Shown in pieces: positions 7,119 through 13,715 of a DNA stretch of 14,931 nt. The position numbers and the translations under genes were made by a program. Under the pieces are notes generated by a model. It saw nothing but the letters and a program-made list of their open reading frames with translations, did no database searches and was not told the origin of the DNA. Origin of the DNA: Porticoccaceae bacterium UBA1117. GTDB lineage: Bacteria > Pseudomonadota > Gammaproteobacteria > Pseudomonadales > Porticoccaceae. The number at the start of each line of letters is the position of its first letter. Within the stretch, counting starts at the first letter, position 1. The stretch is from contig DCBC01000091.1 in assembly GCA_002313335.1 (NCBI GenBank), positions 15,948 to 30,878 on the forward strand. The letters run 5' to 3'.

Positions 7119-8333
7119 TTAGACCAAGCTATTTGTTGAGCTTTTAACCCTCCCCCATTCCACCTCATAGCCCTCGCAAGGTCGCATAGGAACATTGCGA
7201 GCCAGCACCAAGCTAATAAGCGCCATAACAGAGCCCATCAAAAACACCAACATAGGTGAAACTAACCATACCAACCCAAACATCACAGGAATAAACACCG
7301 CTGCAATATGATTAATAGTAAAGGCAACACCCGCAGTGGATGCCATGTCCGCTGGATCAGCAATTTTTTGAAAGTAAGTCTTGATGGCAATCGCTAAAGA
7401 AAAGAATAAATGATCCGCCACATAAAGCGCACCAGCCCAAGCTGCGCTATCAACAAATGCGTACGCAGTGAATACACAAAACAAACCACAATACTCAAAG
7501 GTTAATGCTCGACGCTCACCTATTCGCCCAACAAGGACACCTATACGGCCGGCAAAGGCCCAATTAAAGAGATGATTTATCATAAACAGCGCCGCGATAT
7601 CTGACACGCTATAGCCAAACTTTTCTACCATCAAAAAGCCTGCAAATACCGTAAAAATCTGACGCCTAGCACCGCCCATAAACGTCAGTGCGTAATATAA
7701 CCAATAGCGTTTTCTCAGCAACAGATGCTTACGTTGAGGAACGACACTTTTAAACGTCGGAAAACCTAACCACATGACCAACGTCAACAGTAAGCAACTG
7801 GCACCAGCAACCCAATAAATAGTCTCATAACCCAACGAAAAATACCCCTGGGCAAGCCATAAAAAGCTATAAACCACCAAGGATGCAACCGAACTGACCG
7901 CTATTAACTTACCCAGCACCGCTGGCGCTTCCTCAATACTCAACCACTGAAGTGACAGAGACTGCTTTACAGTTTCATAATAGTGAAACCCCACGGACAT
8001 CAAGAATGTTGTTAAATAGAGGCCCGCCTCAGAAGGAAAATAGCCACTCAAAGCCACGCCAATACCCAATACTGCCAATGATATATAGGCGAATATCTGT
8101 TCTCTAATCAACAGTAGTACAAACACCGCTGTAAACGCCAAAAATCCAGGAATCTCACGAATACTTTGCAATATTCCAATTTCCTTTCCAGTAAAACCCG
8201 CTCGCTCAACCACAAAATTATTAAGTAGTGCCATCCATGTAGCAAAGGCTAAGGTCATGGCGACTGTCATCACAATTAATAGATTTTTCGGCGTTTGCCA
8301 GGCGTGGTTTTTCACTAAACACGGACTCCCCAT
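7119..8333 (-). CDS. MFS permease, substrate unknown
   Basis: A 404-residue membrane protein with about 10-12 hydrophobic segments spread over its length, as in major facilitator superfamily carriers. The second half carries a degenerate MFS loop motif, AGRIGVLVGRIGERRAL (261-277), corresponding to the G-x-x-x-D/G-R-x-G-R/E-R signature after a membrane helix; the first half lacks a clear copy. Family length is normal (about 400). The ATG at 8331-8333 overlaps the ung stop by one base (TAATG), suggesting coupling. An in-frame GTG six codons later (MKNHAWQTPKN) is about 10 bases after a GGGGAG and is an alternative start. Which solute it moves cannot be read from the sequence; the link with ung looks organisational rather than functional. 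It converges on the PGPGW-like gene. Confidence 0.85.
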   Translation of the reverse strand: MGSPCLVKNHAWQTPKNLLIVMTVAMTLAFATWMALLNNFVVERAGFTGKEIGILQSIREIPGFLAFTAVFVLLLIREQIFAYISLAVLGIGVALSGYFPSEAGLYLTTFLMSVGFHYYETVKQSLSLQWLSIEEAPAVLGKLIAVSSVASLVVYSFLWLAQGYFSLGYETIYWVAGASCLLLTLVMWLGFPTFKSVVPQRKHLLLRKRYWLYYALTFMGGARRQIFTVFAGFLMVEKFGYSVSDIAALFMINHLFNWAFAGRIGVLVGRIGERRALTFEYCGLFCVFTAYAFVDSAAWAGALYVADHLFFSLAIAIKTYFQKIADPADMASTAGVAFTINHIAAVFIPVMFGLVWLVSPMLVFLMGSVMALISLVLARNVPMRPCEGYEVEWGRVKSSTNSLV

Positions 8334-9064
8334 TAAAGTTCAAATGCAATCTGTGGCTGGTCATCTTCCATCTCTGGAAGCCGCCAATTGACAGAGCCGC
8401 GACGTTTAGTTTGAAGATAACGGTTGGCCGCAGAGAAATGGCGACACCCAAAAAAACCGCGGTAAGCAGACAAGGGCGAAGGGTGCGGCGCGCATAGTAC
8501 CAGATGATTTGAGCTATCGACCAGCTCGGCCTTTTTCTGTGCATAGCTTCCCCAAAGCATAAACACTACAGATGTGCATTGACCACTAATCGTCTTAATG
8601 ACTGTGTCTGTAAAATCCTCCCAGCCCTGTCCTGCATGGGCGCCCGGATTAGAATCTTCAACGCTCAGCACCGTATTTAATAAAAGCACGCCCTGCTCTG
8701 CCCAAGACTGCAAACAACCGTGATCAGGCGCTGAAATCTGTAGGTCAGCATCTAGTTCAGAGAAAATATTACGTAAAGACGGCGGTATTTTATTGCCCGC
8801 GGTAACCGAAAAACATAGTCCATTTGCCTGACCTGCACCATGGTAAGGATCCTGACCAATTATCACCACCTTTACACACTCTAAATCAGTATGATGAAAT
8901 GCCGAGAAAAGTTTTTCACTAGGAGGGTAAATAACCTTTGCTAGCTTATCTTGTTGTTGTAAATACGCACTCAAGCTTGCCCAATATGGCTTTTTTAAGT
9001 CACCCTCAAGCGCGTTTAGCCAGTTCGGCGGTAACTGTTTTCTCGCCTTTTCAGTAATGTTCAT
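8333..9064 (-). CDS. ung: Uracil-DNA glycosylase, family 1
   Basis: Ung removes uracil from DNA, starting base-excision repair of deaminated cytosine and misincorporated dUMP. The 243-residue protein has motif A GQDPYHG (70-76), whose Asp72 activates the attacking water, the pocket segment NGLCFSV (81-87), LLLNTVLSVE and motif B HPSPLSAYRGFFG (194-206), with His194 and the Leu that inserts into the DNA helix. All the residues expected for an active family-1 enzyme are present, and length is only slightly above the E. coli protein. The ATG at 9062-9064 is the natural start but has no close Shine-Dalgarno sequence. ilvA lies 86 bases upstream on the same strand and the MFS gene overlaps downstream. 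Confidence 0.98.
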   Translation of the reverse strand: MNITEKARKQLPPNWLNALEGDLKKPYWASLSAYLQQQDKLAKVIYPPSEKLFSAFHHTDLECVKVVIIGQDPYHGAGQANGLCFSVTAGNKIPPSLRNIFSELDADLQISAPDHGCLQSWAEQGVLLLNTVLSVEDSNPGAHAGQGWEDFTDTVIKTISGQCTSVVFMLWGSYAQKKAELVDSSNHLVLCAPHPSPLSAYRGFFGCRHFSAANRYLQTKRRGSVNWRLPEMEDDQPQIAFEL

Positions 9065-9129
9065 TTAATCAATACGTCCAAGAGTTCTGTCAAGTTACAA
9101 CGAGGGTAGAGCCTTACGGACTAGATCGT

Positions 9130-9152
9130 AAAATAGAGGGAGCAAAACCCTC
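9130..9152 (-). terminator. Weak candidate rho-independent terminator after ilvA
   Basis: On the minus strand, at the ilvA stop codon, a 5-base-pair GC-rich hairpin forms from GAGGG (9152 to 9148), a 7-base loop and CCCTC (9140 to 9136), followed by TATTTTA. The stem is short and the T-tract is interrupted, so termination may be partial; ung then may be read from ilvA transcripts as well as from its own start. Confidence 0.35.
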
Positions 9153-10368
9153 AGCCCCCCATTTCTTCCAGGAGTCTGACCGTAAATTTCGTAGTGCGTA
9201 GATCGGCAATAATCTCATCAATATGTTCCGGGCCGCGCGTCTCAACCACAGCATCAATTTTTGCCAGCTTTGCCGGTACATCAAAAAATAATCGCTGATG
9301 ATAAATCTCGATAATATTTCCACCACACCGACCAATCGACTCAGTAATGGCGGCGAGCATACCGGGTTCATCTGAGATGTCTATGCGTAGCCGCGCAATC
9401 CGCCCATCGATCGCCATATTACGGTTGAGAATAGACGACAACAATCGCGGGTCAATATTTCCACCGCAAATCACCACCCCAACCTTGAGGCCCTTAAAAA
9501 GCTGCGGGTGCGCATATATCGCAGCTATTCCAGCAGCACCAGCGCCTTCCGCAATAACCCGTTGCTGCTCAACGAGAGCACTTACCGCCCACTCTAACTG
9601 CTTCTCGTTAACCAACACTATTTCATCCACTAGGGCCTGAACCACTGGCAAAGTCACCCGACCTGGTTTCTTAACCGCAATACCTTCAGCCAGAGTCTCT
9701 CCACCGCAGACAATATCTCTGCCCGCCATTGCTGCCTGCATAGAGGGGTAGGCTTCTGTTTGAACGCCGACAATCCGGATATCTGGACGCATTTCTTTAG
9801 CAATGGTGGCTATCCCACCAACAAGGCCACCACCACCTATGGGTACGACCAAAACATCTAAGTCCGGTTGATCAATGAGCATTTCAAGGCCCACTGTCCC
9901 CTGCCCTGCCATTACCTGGGCATTATCATAGGGATGAATTAATGTGAGACCACGACTGTCGATCAAAGCCTCAACTTTGCTCTCACAATCATTCAAATTA
10001 CGACCTTGAAGGACCACCTCCGCACCATAGGCGCGGGTCCGTGCGACCTTAGCAAAGGGTGTTTGGCTTGGCATTACAATCACCGCAGGAATACCCATCT
10101 GGCCAGCATGATAAGCGACGGCCTGAGCATGATTACCAGCGGACATCGCAATAACCCCAGCACTTTTCTGCTCGACAGAAAGGTCCTGCATCGCAACAAA
10201 AGCGCCTCGAGCTTTGAACGAAGACGTGTACTGTAAACACTCTAATTTCGCATAAATATCACACCCAAGTTGCTGCGAAAGAAGCGGAGAAATAACCATT
10301 GGTGTGCGCACCACATGCCCTTCTAAAAGCTCAGCGGCATTGCGTACATCTTGTGCTGAAATACTCAT
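9151..10368 (-). CDS. ilvA: Threonine ammonia-lyase, medium form with one ACT domain
   Basis: This pyridoxal-phosphate enzyme deaminates L-threonine to 2-oxobutyrate and ammonia, the entry step to isoleucine. The catalytic domain (about 1-315) has the PLP lysine in SSFKARGAF, MSAGNHAQAVA, the phosphate-binding loop VPIGGGGLVGG and ICGGNID; the C-terminal part (about 325-405) is a single ACT-like domain (RIARLRIDISDEPGMLAAI). The form of about 405 residues with one ACT domain differs from the E. coli IlvA with two and from TdcB with none; it is annotated as medium-form threonine ammonia-lyase. The start is taken at the ATG 10366-10368 because a GGGA lies about 5-6 bases before it; an ATG two codons earlier (10374) has no room for a ribosome site. 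Whether isoleucine inhibits it cannot be read here. A serine racemase-like side activity is possible in this fold. Confidence 0.95.
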   Translation of the reverse strand: MSISAQDVRNAAELLEGHVVRTPMVISPLLSQQLGCDIYAKLECLQYTSSFKARGAFVAMQDLSVEQKSAGVIAMSAGNHAQAVAYHAGQMGIPAVIVMPSQTPFAKVARTRAYGAEVVLQGRNLNDCESKVEALIDSRGLTLIHPYDNAQVMAGQGTVGLEMLIDQPDLDVLVVPIGGGGLVGGIATIAKEMRPDIRIVGVQTEAYPSMQAAMAGRDIVCGGETLAEGIAVKKPGRVTLPVVQALVDEIVLVNEKQLEWAVSALVEQQRVIAEGAGAAGIAAIYAHPQLFKGLKVGVVICGGNIDPRLLSSILNRNMAIDGRIARLRIDISDEPGMLAAITESIGRCGGNIIEIYHQRLFFDVPAKLAKIDAVVETRGPEHIDEIIADLRTTKFTVRLLEEMGG

Positions 10369-10374
10369 TATCAT

Positions 10375-10646
10375 CCCATCAAAATAAATGTTTAACCGAA
10401 GTTATTGATGATGACCAATTAGGTTTATTACCGCAACTAGGATCTTGAAGAATGGCGTTAATCGGACACTAAAGAGGGGTTGCAGACAATAATCATTGAG
10501 TGTCAAAACATCCTACATCTTGTGCGCGTCAGCCTAAGGTTAAGGTTAAGCCGCAATTTTTAATCATTATGTTTTCTCATAGAAATAATCATATTTAGAT
10601 CAAACCTATCACCGCCTTCCCCATCAAGTGCTATTATGCACCGCTC
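10375..10646. other. 272-base divergent intergenic region between ilvA and the MATE gene
   Basis: This is the largest gene-free stretch. No open reading frame of note was seen. It is AT-rich and holds the ilvA control region on its left, three copies of TAATCAT(T) (10490-10497, 10561-10568, 10586-10592), a short hexamer tandem (TAAGGT, 10535-10546, with a partial third copy) and, at its right end, an extended -10 promoter motif directly before the MATE start codon. No riboswitch or attenuator (for example a leader peptide rich in Ile codons) was recognised upstream of ilvA. Confidence 0.5.
10629..10637 (+). promoter_or_regulatory. Extended -10 motif (TGCTATTAT) before the MATE gene
   Basis: TGC followed by TATTAT matches the TGn-TATAAT extended -10 consensus at five of six hexamer positions. 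No good -35 box lies 16-18 bases upstream, which extended -10 promoters can tolerate. A start 7 bases after the hexamer would fall at about 10644, only 2-3 bases before the ATG at 10647. Confidence 0.45.
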
Positions 10647-11978
10647 ATGGATTCTATCTCTACTCTAAATATCTGGCGCCTGACTTGGCCGACCATCATT
10701 AGCAATATTGTTTATATGCTAATGGGTGTCGCGTTCCTTAAAATAGCCGGTACTTTTGGCACCGATGCGGTTGCCGCAGCGACCACTGGCCAGCGTTTAT
10801 ACTTTATTCTACATGCAGTAATGATGGGCCTATGCAGTGGCACCACAGCCATGGTCGGCAAATACTGGGGTGCTAACAATCAGCTACTAGCCGGTCGTTT
10901 CGCTTCATTATCAGTGTTTTTGTTCTTTTTAGATGGCCTACTACTTGCGTGGTTCGCCATCCCTTTTCGAGAGCAGTTAGTCGGTGTTTTTGGACTTTCA
11001 AGCGACGCTCATCGTCTAGCGACAGATTTCGTGTTGTGGACCGCCGTCTTTGCACCGGCCATGTTAACCACACTCGTATTTAATATGGCTTTTCGCGCCA
11101 CCGGTGATAGTAAAACACCACTTTGGAGCGCTATTGTTGGCGTTACTTTAAGTGTCGCTCTGGGAACTGCTATGACCTTTGGTTGGGCTGGACTAGACGC
11201 TCGAGGTATCTCTGGTCTAGCGATTGGTGGTGGCATAGCAATGACTATCACGATTGTTATCTTTTTACTCATCTGGATCTTCGGTGGCTTCAACTTTAAA
11301 CCCGCCAGCCCATTTCCTGATATGGTCAGTAACGGAAAAATGCTCGTTAATATTGGTCTGCCCGCCGCCTTTGAACAGGCTTTTTTTCAAGGTGGTCTGC
11401 TGATATTTATGGTTTTTTTAGCCGGCTATGGAAGCGCACCATTTGCTGCATATGGTATTGGTTTGTCCATCTTAGGGATTGTGATTGTCGTTGCCTTTAG
11501 CTTTTCCATTTCCAGTGCCACACTGGTTAGTCAGTATTTAGGTGCCGGTGACCTAACAGGAGCCTATCAAGCCGGCTGGAAGACCATGCGTACCAGCCTG
11601 TACATAATGATTACAGGTGGCTTATTAATGTCATGGTTTGCAGAAGAAATAGCCCGTTTTATGATTGATGATCCTCAGGTTATTATGCACATGGTGCAGT
11701 TCACGTATATCCTCAGTGCTTGTTTGCCTCTCATGGCGGTTGAATTTACAATGGCTGGTGCCCTAAGAGGCGCAGGTGATACCCGTTACCCGATGATGGT
11801 AACGGTATTTAGTATTCTTTTAACGCGTATTATTGCCCCTTGGATATTGGTTCGAATGGGTGCAGATGTAGTTTGGCTCTATGCCACTTCGCTGGTTGAT
11901 TTTTCGATTAAATCTAGTCTAAACATGCGACGCTTTCGTAAAAAAGACTGGTTGAAAGGTCATCAACAAAAAAAATAA
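10647..11978 (+). CDS. MATE-family multidrug/toxin exporter
   Basis: MATE exporters are 12-helix inner-membrane antiporters that expel cationic drugs, metabolites or siderophore-like compounds with Na+ or H+ exchange. The 443-residue product shows the two homologous halves of the fold: each has a typical conserved stretch, SGTTAMVGKYWGA (64-76) in the first and SISSATLVSQYLGAGD (286-301) in the second, and each also carries the RATGDSKTP / RGAGDTRYP motif (150-158 and 372-380). Length is normal. The tail is basic (RRFRKKDWLKGHQQKK). The start ATG at 10647 fits the hydrophobic N terminus, but there is no Shine-Dalgarno sequence before it. The heme A synthase gene starts 12 bases after its stop, so the two share a transcript. 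The substrate is unknown; NorM/DinF-type naming is not justified by sequence alone. Confidence 0.93.
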   Translation: MDSISTLNIWRLTWPTIISNIVYMLMGVAFLKIAGTFGTDAVAAATTGQRLYFILHAVMMGLCSGTTAMVGKYWGANNQLLAGRFASLSVFLFFLDGLLLAWFAIPFREQLVGVFGLSSDAHRLATDFVLWTAVFAPAMLTTLVFNMAFRATGDSKTPLWSAIVGVTLSVALGTAMTFGWAGLDARGISGLAIGGGIAMTITIVIFLLIWIFGGFNFKPASPFPDMVSNGKMLVNIGLPAAFEQAFFQGGLLIFMVFLAGYGSAPFAAYGIGLSILGIVIVVAFSFSISSATLVSQYLGAGDLTGAYQAGWKTMRTSLYIMITGGLLMSWFAEEIARFMIDDPQVIMHMVQFTYILSACLPLMAVEFTMAGALRGAGDTRYPMMVTVFSILLTRIIAPWILVRMGADVVWLYATSLVDFSIKSSLNMRRFRKKDWLKGHQQKK

Positions 11979-11990
11979 CGTAAGGTCCCT

Positions 11991-13046
11991 ATGCTCAGCA
12001 GCCCCGTCAGTCATTATCAAGACTCCTATGATCGCCAAATAGCTTACTGGCTAATAGCCTGTGCCGCGGTTATTTTTGGGATGATCTTACTCGGAGGCGT
12101 CACCAGACTAACTGACTCGGGCTTGTCGATGGTTGATTGGAAGCCGATCAGAGGTGTTATCCCCCCGATCACCCAGGCTGACTGGCAAGCAATGTTTTTG
12201 AAGTACCAGCAGTTTCCTGAATATCAGAAAACCAACTTCACTATGACGCTAGAGCAGTTTAAGCCCATTTTTATGTATGAGTACTTGCATCGCATGTTGG
12301 GGCGTTTTATTGGTGTTATTTTTATTTTCCCCTTCTTGTTTTTTTATTTTACCAAACGCATAGCGCCAGGCCTTACACCAAGGTTAATTGTTATGTTAGT
12401 GCTTGGCGGAAGCCAAGGCCTACTGGGTTGGTATATGGTTAAGAGTGGCTTAGTTGATAACCCTCACGTCAGTCAGTACCGACTGACTGCGCATTTAGGT
12501 ATGGCAGTGTTTATCTACGGGTTCATTTTTTGGACCGTACTTGACCTGCTGGCACCGGTCGCGGCACAACCAAAACATCTCAAGCGATTTGCCTATAGCC
12601 TCAGTGGGCTACTGTTTTTAATGATACTGTCAGGTGGCCTAGTAGCAGGGACCCGCGCGGGCATACCCTATCCAACCTGGCCGCTGATGGGTGATAGTTT
12701 CATCCCACCAGGGTTGTACAGTCTTCAGCCAATATGGCTTTCAGCTTTTGAAGACATGCTAACCATCCAGTTTAACCATCGCATGTTCGCTTATCTTATT
12801 GTCGGGTTAGTGTGCACGTTTGCATTTAAAGCGCTTAAGTCAGATCTACAGGGTTCTTTGAAATTAGGGATCTACTGCTTTATTGGCTTGTTATTTCTGC
12901 AAGTCACCTTGGGCATAAGTACACTCATTTTTTATATCCCAGTACCCGTCGCTGCTGCTCATCAAGTATGCGCAGTAGCACTTTTAAGTGCATCTCTCTT
13001 TGTGAGTCATTCATTCGCTCGTCAAACAGAACCTATGACGGTGTAG
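11991..13046 (+). CDS. ctaA: Heme A synthase, COX15/CtaA family (COX15 type)
   Basis: Heme A synthase oxidises the C8 methyl of heme O to a formyl group, making heme A for aa3-type cytochrome oxidases. The 351-residue membrane protein has about eight hydrophobic segments and the four conserved histidines expected to ligate heme: His100 (EYLHRMLGR), His168 (RLTAHLG), His263 (FNHRM) and His324 (AAHQV). GGVTRLTDSGLSMVDWKP (35-52), YQQFPEYQ and the first periplasmic loop without cysteines place it with the alphaproteobacterial and mitochondrial COX15 type rather than with the shorter cysteine-pair type of Bacillus and many gammaproteobacteria. A TAAGGT lies 5-6 bases before the ATG at 11991. It follows the MATE gene by 12 bases; no cytochrome oxidase or heme O synthase gene is in view, so its oxidase cluster must be elsewhere. 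Confidence 0.95.
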   Translation: MLSSPVSHYQDSYDRQIAYWLIACAAVIFGMILLGGVTRLTDSGLSMVDWKPIRGVIPPITQADWQAMFLKYQQFPEYQKTNFTMTLEQFKPIFMYEYLHRMLGRFIGVIFIFPFLFFYFTKRIAPGLTPRLIVMLVLGGSQGLLGWYMVKSGLVDNPHVSQYRLTAHLGMAVFIYGFIFWTVLDLLAPVAAQPKHLKRFAYSLSGLLFLMILSGGLVAGTRAGIPYPTWPLMGDSFIPPGLYSLQPIWLSAFEDMLTIQFNHRMFAYLIVGLVCTFAFKALKSDLQGSLKLGIYCFIGLLFLQVTLGISTLIFYIPVPVAAAHQVCAVALLSASLFVSHSFARQTEPMTV

Positions 13047-13124
13047 CGTTTATTACCGACCGTAAATAGCATTATTGATCTTCCCATTAAGGGAGAAAAA
13101 ATCATTAAAACGAGGCCAACAGAC

Positions 13125-13568
13125 ATGCGCGCTAAACTTATTTTATTAATATCTCTTATCACACTACCTAGTTGGGCTGACACCGCAGCTGATCCCTCTG
13201 GCCTATGGAATACCTTTGATGATAAAGGCAATATTGAGTCTACCGTGGAGGTGCGTGTCCAAGAGGGTAAGCTATATGCAAACATCCTTAGTCTACATAA
13301 TGCGCCTGAGGACAACCCTATTTGCAGTGAATGCAAAGGGGACTTATATGGTAAACCTGTTATCGGAATGCAGATTATTAACGGACTTACGCTAAAAAAT
13401 GATATCTGGCAAAAAGGCAGCGTTTTTGACCCCAAAACAGGTGATGCCTACAAGGGTAAGGTATGGCTAGAGAATGGAGAGCTTTTCGTTCGAGGCTATG
13501 TGGGCTTTGTTTATCAAACAAAAATGTGGCAAAGACCGCTAGAGAATAGCGCCAAAATAGGCGCTTAA
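13125..13568 (+). CDS. Secreted DUF2147 family protein
   Basis: A 147-residue predicted periplasmic protein of unknown function. It starts with a signal peptide (basic R2-K4, hydrophobic LILLISLITL, likely cleavage after SWA or SWADTA). The mature part begins DPSGLWNTFDDKGNIESTVEV, and has GKPVIGMQIINGL (76-88) and DPKTGDAYKGKVWLENGELFVRGYVGF, the beta-rich pattern of DUF2147, close to lipocalin-like folds. A Cys-x2-Cys pair (67 and 70) could form a disulfide in the periplasm or bind metal. GAGG lies 9 bases before the ATG at 13125. It follows the heme A synthase by 78 bases without an evident terminator, so it may share that transcript. Functions suggested for this family elsewhere are weakly supported, and I assign none. 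Confidence 0.82.
   Translation: MRAKLILLISLITLPSWADTAADPSGLWNTFDDKGNIESTVEVRVQEGKLYANILSLHNAPEDNPICSECKGDLYGKPVIGMQIINGLTLKNDIWQKGSVFDPKTGDAYKGKVWLENGELFVRGYVGFVYQTKMWQRPLENSAKIGA
13548..13565 (+). terminator. Perfect 6-bp hairpin at the end of the DUF2147 gene
   Basis: AGCGCC (13548-13553), loop AAAATA, GGCGCT (13560-13565) form a perfect six-pair GC-rich hairpin that includes the last codons and ends immediately before the TAA stop. It is followed by TAAGGTATATTT, not a T-run, so classic rho-independent termination is weak. It might instead protect the 3' end of the message. Confidence 0.3.
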
Positions 13569-13653
13569 GGTATATTTGCGTTGTTATGAAAGGCTCACCG
13601 TATAGTACTAGAGTAAAAATTCCACTCTCACTCAAAATGACCGCCAACTGCTA

Positions 13654-13681
13654 TTGCATTTAACGCAGATACCCTTATATT
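13654..13681 (+). promoter_or_regulatory. Candidate sigma-70 promoter for the acyl-CoA dehydrogenase genes
   Basis: TTGCAT (13654-13659), 16 bases, TATATT (13676-13681) form a moderate sigma-70-like pair in the 147-base gap after the DUF2147 gene. Transcription would start about 28 bases before the ATG at 13716. The -10 matches consensus at five of six positions and the -35 at three of six. No operator palindrome such as a FadR or PsrA site was recognised with confidence. Confidence 0.4.
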
Positions 13682-13715
13682 CTATGGTCTAAAGACTAAT
13701 AGAAAGAGTGGCCCA

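Noticed and set aside
8221..8544. Minus-strand open frame spanning the ung-MFS junction
   Set aside because: It overlaps two well-supported genes in a different frame and has no domain or ribosome site.
13079..13096. Small TCCC/GGGA hairpin followed by an A-run between ctaA and the DUF2147 gene
   Set aside because: The stem is only four pairs and a terminator would need a T-run on the transcribed strand; the A-run is on the wrong side.
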